Made by a program: the position numbers and the translations under genes. This document shows positions 24,012 through 36,800 of a stretch of DNA of 64,000 nucleotides, piece after piece. The number at the start of each line of letters is the position of its first letter. Within the stretch, counting starts at the first letter, position 1. This DNA comes from Sympetrum striolatum (Eukaryota > Arthropoda > Insecta > Odonata > Libellulidae): positions 25,660,562-25,724,561 of the forward strand of contig OX388347.1 of NCBI GenBank assembly GCA_947579665.1, read 5' to 3'. Under the pieces are notes generated by a model, which was given only the letters and a program-made list of their open reading frames with translations, ran no database searches and was not told the DNA's origin.

Positions 24012-27000
24012 GTTGTACTGATTCCGTGGCTAACGATGGCATTTCGTTCCGGAATAATATTTATTAGCTTCTTCAAACGTTTTCAAAATTAAATTTCAAG
24101 AAAACATTAAAAAACTACCGCTTTTCATACTCATTCGTTCATAGAGAGAATTGGTAGTACGGAATTAATATTTTGTGAAAGGGTACATCCACAGAAACCT
24201 TTCAACATTTTTAATTAGACCTCAAAATTTGTGGAAAATTCATTTGCAATTTTTTCAAAGCAATCCAGCTTGTCACTGTTTGATACATTTTTACTCATGC
24301 GATATTTTTGTTTGATGTATCTGTTTAAACGCACTCAGAATTGTTATTAATTTCCCTTCAGACATTATGCATAGATTGTGCAGATTTTAACCAAGATATG
24401 TCGCTTTTCTATAAAATTGAGTTCAATCTGTTATTCAAACTACATTCCTTGTTGAATTTATTAATCATAATTTCATATTGCTGAGTGCAAGAAAATGATT
24501 CTTTGAGAGGTTCATTCATCACAAGGGATTTATCTATTTTTTGCTGTAATATTCAGAGATGCGTTATCGCTGGTGTAAATAGAAGTCTTGAGAAGATGAT
24601 GGAAATTCAAAGTGCACAGTTTATAATGCAGCACTGAGGAGGAGAATGGAAGCGATCGTGTCATTGATGGGAGAAAATACTGAATTAATTTTGATCGCAA
24701 AACCCACAGAATAGAAATGAAGGTAAAAGTTGATTAAAATATAAGATTTTTATGTTTTCTCTTTATAGTAGGAAATTTTTTGACACTAGGAAAAGTATAA
24801 TATTTACACATGCATGGACGAAAATTAAATTACAAATTAGAATGGAATTTCTTAGTCTACAAAGAGGTTTTGTGGCTCATATGAATGAAAACACTGAAAG
24901 CATATTTAAGGAATTTTAACATACACAGCGAACCAAATCCAAGGTAAAATATATTCTGTTTTCCGAATAAAATAGAATAAAATATTTTTATTTTTTTTTT
25001 GATCTTTCGAGCCCAAAGCGTTATCCAAGAATTCACTAAAATTATTCCATATAATGATTTACTATGTTACATTACGTATTTTGCATATATGACTTATCAA
25101 TGTTAATTGAAAAGGATTTTAGTATTAGTTCACGCCAACCTTTGACATCGTCCTGCAGCTTTTTCTTCTTTTCTTCCTCCCACGCTTTCCACTCCCTATG
25201 CTTTTCTCCGTCCACGTCCTTTTCGACACAATCCTTATCTCCCACACGGCGCTTGGGATCGCTCGGAGACCGCGAGATAAGGCCGTGAGGGGGAGGGAGG
25301 GTTCGAAGACCGGGGAAAAGAAAGAAAATCGCATTGGGAGTGAAAGGGAGTCAAATACATGCAGATCGTCGCATATCCGCTGTCGGACAGCCGTCGGTAC
25401 AGAGGAGGTGTCAGAACCGCGGTTATGCGGCTTCTGTTATGGCCTTTTCCGATCGGAAAAAACGCATAAAAAATCGGAATCTGCGGATTGCATTCGAAGA
25501 AAATAGGAATAATCGAATCGGAGACGTCTCTTCGAATCTGTTTCCAACCGGCGCATCCGAGAAAAGCGATGGCCGGATTAGGGTCTTATCGTGGCGATCA
25601 TTTTTATTCCTAATCCGGATCGCAGAGCATCCTTCGCCGCTCTCCCAACGTGCGTCGTCCGCTTGACGTCATAGGATCGTTCTTTTTTATAGGACGCGAT
25701 CTATGTTCGAGGTGAAGGAAAGGAAATTATGTAGGGTTTGTTGTCGTTTAGGAGAGATAAATAGAAAACGGTTATTGCTAAACTGTTGCGCATGACTGTA
25801 ACGGCTTCAGTGTTTTGAATTTCCAGATGTTTGTGCCGCCTCACGGACATTTGAGAAAGGGTTGTAAAATGTGACCATTACATCGCTGGCTTTCATCTGT
25901 ATTATTTATTGATGCTCCTCTATATAAACTAAATAGAATAGGCTTATCATGCGTTTATCGTTAATTATTCGGTATTCGTAATTTAGATGTTTTGTATATA
26001 GCTCACAGTAGCTACATGTCACCTTATAGTTATAAGTATCATTTTTGATATTATGATTTCGATTTATTGGATGAGCAATACATTAAATGAAGAATTATCC
26101 TCTAGTTGCAGAGAAAATCATTTGAAATAAAACTAAATCCAGTCGGTAAGAAAGAGACCTTCTTGAGAAATAACTACTCGATGCGACTCATTAAGGCGAA
26201 ACATGGTCAATCAGAGAACAGCTTCTGCTAGCAACAAACGATGGTTTAGCTAGTTCCCATCACCTCACAAAGACGAAAAAATGTCTAGCTTCACTGCAAA
26301 CAATCGACAGCAGCAATGATTATAATCGAAAGAGACATAAAAGAAAAATTCAAATAATTTTGTTGCTGATAGATATTAACTTTTCACCACCAATTTACGC
26401 TTCATTCTCATGTTATTTAATCTCCATTCTTCGCCTCTTCCTTCATCATACAACCGGTGTGACTATCTGCTTCCCTGCAGTTTCCCCTGCAGATATGCAA
26501 CCGCCATCTTTTCTCCATTCGTGATAAGGATGTAGGGCAACCGAGGGGAAGAATGCGGATCCATCGGTACATATGAAGCGAACAATAATTAACGTCGTTC
26601 GGCACATTCCGTTCAGATCAAAGAATCTGTCTTGGATGAATAATGATCAGCCGGTTGACAATAGCAAGCGAATGTTTATTTATGCCGTGGGAATGCGACT
26701 CCTGACGGAACTTACTTAATTTATTACCTCTTCACTCGCACCAGAAAATTTGTACCCAATTCAATTTATTACAGTAGAAATTAATTTTCTAGATCTAATA
26801 GTTTTTGAATTTCCTCTAAAATACCGTACATTTTGTTAAATAATCCAGGACAATAGCACAGGGCTTGAAATGTTGCGCCAATGAATCATTCATACGCATT
26901 ATGTTTCATGGATGACCTTTGCAGCTATCTTGCATACTTTTAACAACTAGTTTCACTTATGGTTAACATGCTATTTACTCAATATTAAGATATCCAAAAT

Positions 27001-30000
27001 CAGCACAGGGATTATGACAATCAACTGTCATATTACGGCAGAATATGAATGCATGAACGCTTAAGTATCGTCAGTATAGTTTTAGCGGTACAGAATAGCT
27101 TGAAGTGAAAAGAACAATTTGATGAAATTCTTAAGTTTATTCTCATTTTTATTGAATATTTAAGAGTATGTCCTCATTCCTCATTTTCCTTTTGCTGTCT
27201 GATATCTGAGTATATTTCAAATTACTGAATGCCTCAGCTCAGTTGGGGCTTTTATAACTTTATTCTGATTCCTAATATACCAGTGATTGGGAATGCGCAA
27301 ATCCCAGTAGAGATTTCTTTTATGGACTACATTCTCTTTTGATCGTATGAGATGATGGTCTCGTTGGCGATCCAACTTAACTTCTCCTTGCAGTTAAACC
27401 ATCTCCCCAATCTCCTTAATGAATTCCCTTCAGTTTCGACTGCCTCCAGATCTCCAGACAGTAGTGACCGTATACAATTAAATCATATATTAGCATACTT
27501 TAGCGAGGCCCCTCGTATGTAAGTATTTTTCCATTCAAGACCGCCACAATTCACGAAAGCGCGTGAACCGGACAGCAATTCCCATTGCGTAGCAGGTGCA
27601 GATAATATCAGGAGCGAACCTTTCAAGAAGGAGATGAGACGTTCCATCAATTCGACCACCTCAAATCGAAAACTCGGCTAAGACGTCCGTTCTCAAATGC
27701 ATCGGGCAGATGCATTCTCGGCCTCAATTAATGACTGTGTTCTCTCGGCAAAGCACGCCGAGGGAGTTATTACCCCAACTACGCCTCTCGTGATATCGTG
27801 CGACGTATTACGCAGCGCCCATAAAACAATTCACCGTGACTTCATTATTCTCGAAGCAAACTGCATCAAGGAGACACTTATTCAAATCTCTCAGAAGGAA
27901 AAAAACGGGTTCTCTTCGCACCGACTCTTCTCGGGGGGCGGAGTAGTCTTAACTTCTCCTACGGATATTTTGCCCGTAAAGCCAGATTCAGAATGTTGGG
28001 ACACTAGCGAGTAGCCGACTTTCATAAGAATGAACCACAAAAGTATTTAAAGAGAATATATTAGAAAAACATTTCAAGAACGCTGGCGTCAAAGATTGGT
28101 AATTCTACTCCAATTCCAGTTATCAGTAGAATTATTTCTAGCTGATATCAGCTCGGTGATGCTTCGTGAGCTAATTTTCATTGTCAGTTGACTTTAGCCG
28201 GACTTTTACGTTAGATTAGGCAGAAATTGAACTGGAAGCAATACTTGCGTGATAGAAATAGGATAGGTAGTAATTCTGTAAAGATTTTACCCCGTAATAT
28301 TTAGACTCAAATGTTCGTCGTAATCACAATAATGATGTTTATTGATTGATTTGAAAAATCAAGGTTAACATAAGCAATTTCTTCAAGTTTAATGTTCAGA
28401 TTCAAAATATATAGCATTACAATTCTATGATCTCAGAGCCCCAGATACGGAAAAATTAAGGTAGTACATAGGAATTAGAATTTGATAGTATTTTCAAATG
28501 TACTTTTATAAAATGCGATGTCCTTATAGGATAGATGGCACGAAAAAATATTCAATCGGCAAAATGCCACGATAATTTTTGTTGAAGGTTTAATAGGATT
28601 GATCTAGTATACACTTCCATGTTAAAATTAAAATGAATTAATATGCTGCAGAATTAGATTTTTGGAATGTTCTCATTTCGCAAAAATCCGATGCATTTTA
28701 TTTTCCATTCCGCTAAGATAATCGGAAATATACTGTCTAGAAATGATGAGCTGGCAACCTTGTTTCCTGACGCAACGTCAAGTGAGTGACAGGATTGCTT
28801 CAAAGCGCTATGTGACCCTTAATGTCGACACAATCAGGACCCCGATAACATTATGATCACTTAATTCCTTCCAGATAATGTGTCCCGGAGTCTTAATGAT
28901 TAATATTTATCTTTTCCGAGGGGAAAAGTATCCATCCTGAGACCAAACGGAATCAGAAGTTCGAACCCGAGTTTTAAAGGTCAGAAGTAGGTTTACGTTA
29001 GAGTTATAAAAAGAAGAAAAATACCGATTCCTCTCCCTGTCCATGGCACTGTAACTTGAGAATGAGTTATTTCTAGGATAATATTTCAAGGCGACTATCA
29101 AGCGCGGTGCATTGCAGCATAACTTTTATGCAAGATTCTTTCAAAGTTTCTTTCTGCATACAAAGATAACCATGCTACTTCGCTGGAAATAACATTTAGC
29201 TCAGAGACGCGTGTCTTGGCAGGCAGCTACTTTCCAGTGCAAATGCATGCATAACTCTGTAACGTAAAACAGTCATCGAGAATTAATGTGGAAATAATGA
29301 GCAATAAAAATTGTGATTTTCTTATTCCCGAAGAATAAAAAAAGTTCGGAATAAATCTTTGAGGAGTGCCGTTCCAATGGAAATAATAGTACCGGTTACA
29401 TTACTCGTGCTCTAGGAAGTACTTTTTCTAGCAGTCGTTCTCTTTGAAGAATCGGCAGCGAATATCATTGCAATCGATATATTATGGTGTAATTAATAAA
29501 TTTTCCGCATTTTTTTAGGAATTCTTTTTAAGGAACTAGCTGTCATACACCCATTTTTACAGCAGCAAAGAATATAGCATTGATTTATTTTGTACAGCAC
29601 TGTAATAAAATTCATCTTTGCCTTACGATGTTCTGAATACAGTAGCAGGTTCCAATTTTAAGAACTACAGGGCATTAGGTTATCAGAATATCTTATGAGA
29701 ATTGAATTGTTTCAACATTGATTTCTTATCTCGGATGAACTCTTTCGATTCTAATGGCTATGAAGCTGAAGTTAAGACACTTGTTTCGCTACAAGCTGTA
29801 AACGTTTGAAAATACATTACTTCCGCTGATTGCAATAGTTTTTACTTGTCGCAAGTAAGAAAATCAAGAATGCCATTAAGGATTACGATATTATCTCCTA
29901 AATGCAGGCATAAATTAGAAAATGCGTGTTAGAACAAGTGTTAAGATGTTATTAAACGCAAATAATCAGGAACATAATGCTACGCATTTCAAGGAACCAT

Positions 30001-31214
30001 TTTCAGCGAATTAAAAGAACGATATAACGAGACTTTGTGAAAAGGCATTTCTTCATTTCTTAATTACCCCGGCATCGACGGCAGAAGTTAAGCGCGCGTT
30101 AAAATATTATCGCGAAAGGAAAAAAGGGCCCGCTTTCAAAAGGGGATAAAAAATTTTATTTCTCCGCTTAAATCAAACGAACAGTCTGGATAAACCTCTC
30201 CAATTACCACGGTTATTTAGTCTCCGAAAACGACCGCTCGATTTTTCGCCGAAAGAAACCAAAATTAAGAACCGTTCTCAAAAAGGTTCCCGTATTAAAA
30301 AAAAAGAAAAAATGATATTTTTCCCCTCAATTTTTCTCGGAAAAATACGACTCATTTCATCTCCTCTCATAAAGAACTCCCTCGGCCTCTTTCCCGAACT
30401 TTTTTCGCTCACCCATCAACCCTCTCTTCAACGACCCATCGAACGCTATTTTCTCCTCTTTTTTAATTCCTAATGGACCCCGGTGTATGTATAAGGGGCC
30501 CATTCCATCTCCAGGAATCATCACAGATTGAATGAGTCCGATCGATAAAAACTGTAAACCAATTACATCTCTCCCTCAAGCAATCATCCATGCTCTCTCA
30601 CCTTGGACCTCTAACCCCTCGATCCGCTTTTTTCCTCTCCAATATCCCTCCTTTTCCTCTTACTGTCTCTTTTTCCAACCTCTTTCTGTCAATGGGTTTT
30701 TTGCCGAGATTTTTCTGTACATCTCTTTTTTGTCGGCGTTCACCTTTTCAGTTAATTTCAACCTAAGCTTGTCGCCATGATTTTTTCGCTAGGTAGAGTC
30801 GTTCTAAAATCAAAGCCTTCCAAAACAGTCTTCTAAACGAACACTACGGCGATTCCGATTTTAATTTCAGCGTTGTGAGGCATTATTGGTCATTTCTGAA
30901 GGATGATTTAGATATTTGCTGCCGCTATTCTTTGTACTTGTCATTATTTTTCATTGGTTCTTTTCTCTAGTTCGCCCTCGAAACTTAGCCTCACATAAAA
31001 ACAGAAAGAGATGCGACTTAATGGTAATTCATGCGTAATCTTCGATTATTTTGCGTCATATGTTAATTTGACGATAAAAATAGAGTGACTTATTTAAAGA
31101 TATGTTATACAAATCTGTCGTCTGTTACCTCAGATTTTTTAATGAAAATTAAAGTTAGGTTTTTAACACCATAAAAAACTAAATACTAAGTATTCATGTA
31201 AGAATGTTGAATTT

Positions 31215-31345
31215 AAAAACACCAAAAATAAAAACACAAACACACTTGTATTAAATCCACGAAATTATTTTGTATTAAAATAAATTATTATTATATTTTG
31301 TGGAATTAGTACAACTGTGTTTGTGTTTTTATTTTTGTTGTTTTT
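31215..31345. repeat. Imperfect foldback: two 51-nt arms around a 29-nt AT-rich spacer
   Basis: The left arm (31215-31265) and right arm (31295-31345) are reverse complements with about five mismatches in 51 positions. The core GTGTTTGTGTTTTTATTTTT is perfectly matched. The arms are opposite-orientation copies of the same dispersed repeat, so a head-to-head insertion or a foldback element explains it. Transcribed RNA would form a long hairpin. Confidence 0.75.
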
Positions 31346-31390
31346 ATAAATGAAGTTCCACCAAGTAACACTCGAATTGATTTCTTTAAT
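31295..31390 (+). repeat. Dispersed SINE-like repeat, shorter copy and right arm of a foldback
   Basis: This copy shares TGTGGAATT, TGTGTTTGTG, AAGTTCCACCAAGTAACAC and the terminal TTGATTTCTTTAAT with 45674-45768. Its first 51 bases are also the inverted partner of 31215-31265. The GGATGGTGCTG and CCGGTAA head seen at 45.6 kb is absent here. Confidence 0.7.
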
Positions 31391-33610
31391 ATTGAATTTG
31401 CATTAAACATTGGAGATATATTCGTAAATTAAATCCCTTACCAGTAATAATACTCAAGGATGATTCTTATACGCTCCCAACTCAGTTCAGGATCATTTAT
31501 TGTTAAGAGGAATGCATGCTTACAGCAAAATTTATAGGTTCTCGTTCGTAGATACCGATCAACTCCGAGTAACGCATTTCTCGTCTCATTCCCTCACTTC
31601 ATCTCGTCATCATTCCAATACTTCTAAGAGAGGAATATAGTACTTATCCTGATTTTAAGGGCAATCCCGGAATACGTAGTTGAGGGGCGTCGGGAAAGAA
31701 GTGTTTCAGATGACGAAGGGTCGGAAGGGCGCATAAGCCCGCTAAAGGGCCTAAAAGGAGGACCGAAAAGAGAAAAAGGGAGGGAATAAAATAGGGCGTC
31801 TTGGAGATTTTCGCGATTGAATGACTTTAATTAAAATGGAACACTTCTCCCTTTTTTCCATCTCTCTCGAGAGCGTTGATTGTTCTTCGGAAAAATAAAA
31901 AGAAGAAATCTTTCAGGGATCGGCAATGGAGTGGATGATTCGGGGCGAGGTGGTCAGCTGGAAGCATTTTTGCTCCAGCGGGAGGCTGCGCAGGTCTTTT
32001 GAAGCATTTTTGCCTCTCGAGGGAGTTATTTTTTTATCCGCCCCATTCTTCGGATTACTTCGGAGAATGTTCCGGGATTTTCTTCATCGGAAAAGTCTTC
32101 GTCCGACGAATCTCACGTTTCCTTTTTATGCGGGCACTCTAAATCTTATCCGGCGAGAAAAAATTAAGCATTTTTCCTCAAGTTTCTCGGAGAAAATTAT
32201 CCTCCATTTTGTTGGATTCGTTCGGGTTTCTTTATTCAAATCCGGGTGGGAAGATATTCTTTTTAAGGATTTGGATGGAATTACTCCGGCGAGACGAATT
32301 AAAACGGTTTTTTACGTCTCGCCGTTCTGAAAAATTAGCGTATTCTTCATATTAGAGATTCTGATCTTGTTATTTGTTTTAGAATTCTTTAAAACCTCCT
32401 ACATCCAGACGTTTGGGTTGTTAGGATATGGAAAGCTCAAATATTGTTACTTAGCATAGTGATTAACATAAAACTTCCCCTACGTCGCAAAGAAAGTACA
32501 TTTAATTCACCATGGAACGTTTTAGCTTCTTGTTCTAAAGAAACAAATTATTGCGATTAAGTAGGCTAGTATTTCTTTTTTCATTCACTAGAGTTAATTT
32601 AATTTAAAATTCAATTCAATAATGTAATATTTTGAGTATTAATCGAGGAAATAATTGTAAAACTACTACACTCCACATCTTCCTATTCGCCTCATCCCCT
32701 CTTCAGAGCATTTTGTTGCTAATGTCGAGGATTATATTAGCTATTTGCATTATTACCTTACAGGTAGAGATAAAGAAAACAGGGATAAAGGAAATATACG
32801 ACGTACGTCGACGCATTTATGGATGCAATTACAATCCAAGATGCATCCAATCATATCCACTAAAACACGAAAATTTTAATACCCAAACTATCTATATTTA
32901 TAATCCGCAACATTACAAATAATTTTATTAATGTCCCTTTATTTTACATTGCCTGTATACAGCCTAATTCGTTTAAGTTTAGTTCCCACGATAATATGAC
33001 TCTCGATGAAAATTCAATCTTGAGCTCTAACGCTTGTAGAAAGTTAACTTCCTTCTTTCACTTTACTCAGCGAGCCCTTCATTGAAATAAATCCTTCCAT
33101 TTACTTTTCAAACGCCACCATTATGCAACTAAGTCATGTTCCTCGATTAGATCTCTTCATCCACTTCCATTAAGAGAACACGCCTTCCGTTTCATTATGT
33201 TCGATCATGTATAAATTTGCTCCGCGAGCATTGTCCAATCGGTCGCTGGAATGGCTACATTATTACCTGGACGTATTAATATGGATGGCGCATTATTTTA
33301 TCGCGGAAGACGATGAATTTTATCGTCGACCAGAGTGGGAAAGCCTTTTAGAAAGGCGTCAAGTTAAGAGAGAATAATGAAGAATGGGAATAGACCCGTA
33401 ATTCCATCGAATTAAAGAAATACGCTGGACTTCCCGTCACCCGCCTTATCTCCCGATCGCCAGCCAACGAAATAAAAGGGGCACCCATTTCTGTAATGTT
33501 TTGTGTTCTCCGTCACCGACGTGTGTGTTTTATAATCAAAAGGCGTTGTAAAAGGTGGACGCCGCGTCCATACGAAATACGGCGGGGGAGGGAAGGGTTG
33601 AGGAGGATGT

Positions 33611-33634
33611 GGGAGGGTCCCAGGGGGGAATGGG
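33611..33634 (+). other. G-quadruplex-prone tract
   Basis: GGGAGGGTCCCAGGGGGG followed by AATGGG has four G-runs of at least three with loops of 1-5 bases. It lies inside a longer G-rich stretch, about 33583-33676, containing further G-runs. Confidence 0.6.
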
Positions 33635-33752
33635 TGGTTTTTTTGGCTGTGGGGGTCTTTGGGGGTGAGGGGCAGGTGCGATGGACGCTGGTCGAGCGTG
33701 GGCGGCCGTTGCGTGGCGGGCGGCTCACCGGTGATGGGGGGGCACCACTTAC

Positions 33753-33856
33753 CTCCGCGCCCGGAAAAAAACCTCACGCACATTTCGGCACACTTCCCAC
33801 AATCCATTGCGACGAAGACGAGAGATGTTACGGTGTGAAACGGGTCATTTCCTCCC
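33753..33856 (-). CDS. Candidate 104-nt antisense exon with strong splice sites
   Basis: The minus strand shows a long pyrimidine tract ending CTCTTCCTCAATTGCAG immediately before 33856 and the donor GGCGCGGAG|GTAAGT after 33753. Only one frame is open. It needs two incoming bases and leaves one, with the 34 whole codons reading GGNDPFHTVTSLVFVA, then a Cys-containing MDCGKCAEMCVRFF. I recognise no family. The donor is adjacent to the G-rich tract at 33.6 kb. It could equally be a non-coding exon or a pseudo-exon. Confidence 0.25.
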
Positions 33857-36800
33857 CTGCAATTGAGGAAGAGAGATAGACGGTGGAAAAAAATATATGG
33901 TTCTCGCAATTATTCCGAAGTTTTTGAGGTTGACAGGATGATTTGCGGGGGTTGCAATTTATGAGGAGTTTTTCCCTTTGTTTTTTTTTCTTTTCTTTTT
34001 TATCTTTCTTTACGGTGAGGGTGAGTCCGAAGGTGAATTTTATGGAGTTAGGACGCGGTAATTTGATTAAATGAATGATTCACGTTTGAGATCTTCTTGA
34101 TGGTGACGTAATGAACAGGGATTGAGGCAGAAACGTGTGATTTCACCATCTTAATTTAGGGATTCCTTGAAATGTATTTTTGTGAGGTGGGAATAATTCT
34201 AACGTCCTAAAAACATAGTAAAGATTCCTTCATGAATGGATGCAAGGCGTGAATATCGTTAAATGAGAATAAGTAAACAGCTCTATATTTTAAAAGTTGT
34301 TCACTTCATTACAAATATTGCTAAGTAACAAAAAAACATGGAAAAAATTTCACCAATATTAATAAGAAACAGCTGCACAAGAATGGATATTACTAACTTT
34401 AATTAATAGATTTTCATTATTTGTTCGTTAGAAACTATTTATTTCAATTAAAAAAATCATTTCAATAAAATTTTACTCGTAATTTAAGGGAAATTTTGGA
34501 TTCTACACACTTCTGAAAATGAGTTATTTACTTTTCATCGTTTTAGAATTTCATTTGATTTGCATAGTATACGACTTTTGTCGGCATTATAGAATTTTAT
34601 GTAATCCACTGCTGGATAAAGTCTTCTGCAGCCTTCAACTTTCCCTTCTGCGGTAACGCAAATTTCCGAAACACCGTCAAAACACGAGCGGTATCAGTTG
34701 CGGGCGTAGAGACAATTTCGGGCCCCCGAGGAAGACGTTCCAGGCGAGCGGAAGCAACAATGAGGCGTCGATGAAGCGGGCAATAGGAGCGCCCTTCCGT
34801 AACCCTTTGGCCCGCGATGGACTTCCGGCTTCCATCACACACACTCCGTGGGACAAAAAGGTCGAATGAAAGGGTTGAATCCTCGCCGGCCGTCTGCTCC
34901 CCCATGTGTCCGTTAATTCATTCCATTATATCTGCCCTCTGCTACCTCACACTCCTTGTGGGCCACCTTGTGCCTCCTCTAAATACCGCAAGAACCCTTC
35001 ATCCACTCTCCATCATCTACTCCCACACATCTCCTTATTCCCACTCTCGTAGCGATTTCCACCGCGTTTTTCGTCTCTCGCTATCTGAATTCCCATCGTG
35101 ACTAAGCTGTATCTCGCATGCCACCCACTAAAACTCCACCTTATTATTTTCCTACCCTCGTAATCTCTGACGTTTTTTCCCTTCGTGCCTGGCGTGTTGT
35201 ACGCGGACGTTGTTTTTTCCTAAGTTTCTATTAAGGCAAGAAAAATATATGTTCAAGGAGGTCCGTTTTTGTACAGCTTCCGTTTGACAGATGGAGTTGC
35301 TTAGAGTATTACACTTGCTATCGGATGGTGCGTACGCCGCCATCTGCAGCATCGAATAGGTTTACATCTATGCGTACTTGCGGTAATAATCCTTAATATC
35401 TGAGGCTTGAGAATTTATATTTAGAATGTTACTTCGATTTTTTGGCAGGAAATGCTTTGTTTTCGTAATCTTCATCTATTAATGTCCCCAAATATTGGTG
35501 TACAATTTTAAGGTTGACTCTTAAATGCGAATGATTAAATTAAAGCCATAAACAAGTAATGTATTCATTACCTAATAGGGCAGTATAGATTTGATTTTAG
35601 AAGAATTTTCAAGAGTATAAGTTTTACTACAGCATCTATAAATGTTCGTAAATTGTAACTTGAATGCAGTTTCATTATTAGTTAAGAAGTGTCAGGTATG
35701 GAGCTTGACGGACTTATCATTCTAATAAGTTAAAATTTAGTATTTTAAAATACTTCGTACGCTATATCAAACCCACCTTTGACATGAGTTTTTCCCTCAT
35801 TCAAATAAAATAAATGCTAACTCCCTCCCCCATTTCAGTTTTTTTTCTTCCAATGAATCAGCAATTTCAAGGTGGGGGAACTAAGGCTTCTCCAATTAAA
35901 AGAAACTGCGTTTGAGAGGGAACATTTTCGGGTGCGGTCTCATTGGTGGAGAGTAGACACAACGGAAGAAACAATGCGCAGAATTTACCACATTTTATAT
36001 CCGAACACTTTGGTTTTAAAGGAAGAATTGTCAGTTTAGCTACAACCGACACTTGTAAGTAGAATACCTTCGTCTGCGTCTAGAAACGACCTATTCACCA
36101 TTGGAAATGGCTTCATCATCATACTCAAGCGGTCACCATTATGAGATATTTATTTCGCATCACAGTCTGCTTAACGTTTTAACTGCTGCATTAAATACGA
36201 ATCTTAATAGCTTGGCCACCATTACGGCGTTCAAATACATATAGATTTGATGAATTAGCAGCGGACGAGCGATATTGCTATGCTATGCGAGCTTCCCCAT
36301 CGTGACGCTTAAATAGTAGTTTCGGAGTGACATATTGGCATCTGGAGTTTGGTAAGGCATTTCTAATGGCCATCTACGCCAGAGTTAACTTTCCGACGAA
36401 AGAGAATGGCTTCAAAGGAGGAACACTCGGTCGTCTCATCCTTCCTGTCTCGTCCATTTCGCTTTTATATTCAGAGGTTTGCTCTGTGTTTAAAGAGATG
36501 CACTCCCTTAGAAGAGTCGACTTGCCAAAGCTCTAAAGTATTCCACTCCTATTTTACGACTAGAACGACGTGATTTCGATGCCTTACGGAGACAAAGGAA
36601 AAAGATTTAATATCCTTTCATGGTTGCTCTGGTCGTTCGCAAGCGTTTCCCTTAAGTATCCTTAGCTGCGTGAGTTTACTACCTCCACGCTCTCTCAGCA
36701 TATTACTTTCCGTTTTGCATCCCCTGTGCCTGTCTAAAGGTATTCTGATTTTCAATAAGTGAAAAGACTCTTGCTATTGCACTCTCTTAGACATATAAAA

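Larger units (their letters stand above)
23391..33752. other. Presumed intron, middle part; nothing clearly functional
   Basis: AT-rich DNA with a GC-richer patch at about 25130-25680, an open + frame of 105 codons at 27697-28014, and another of 134 codons at 31926-32330. Neither has a recognised domain, flanking promoter or splice sites. CG-containing purine/pyrimidine stretches occur near 30060-30450 and 31680-32340. Confidence 0.55.

Noticed and set aside
28950..28985. GTTCGAACCCGAG as a SINE or tRNA box B
   Set aside because: No box A at suitable distance on the minus strand and no foldable arms.
31926..32330. 134-codon + frame
   Set aside because: No start context, splice sites, domain or homology that I recognise; frames of this size are expected a few times in 64 kb.
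33412..33909. 165-codon minus frame as a single gene
   Set aside because: Its second half is proline-rich translation of a G-rich tract and runs through a consensus donor; only the part bounded by splice sites is kept as a candidate exon.
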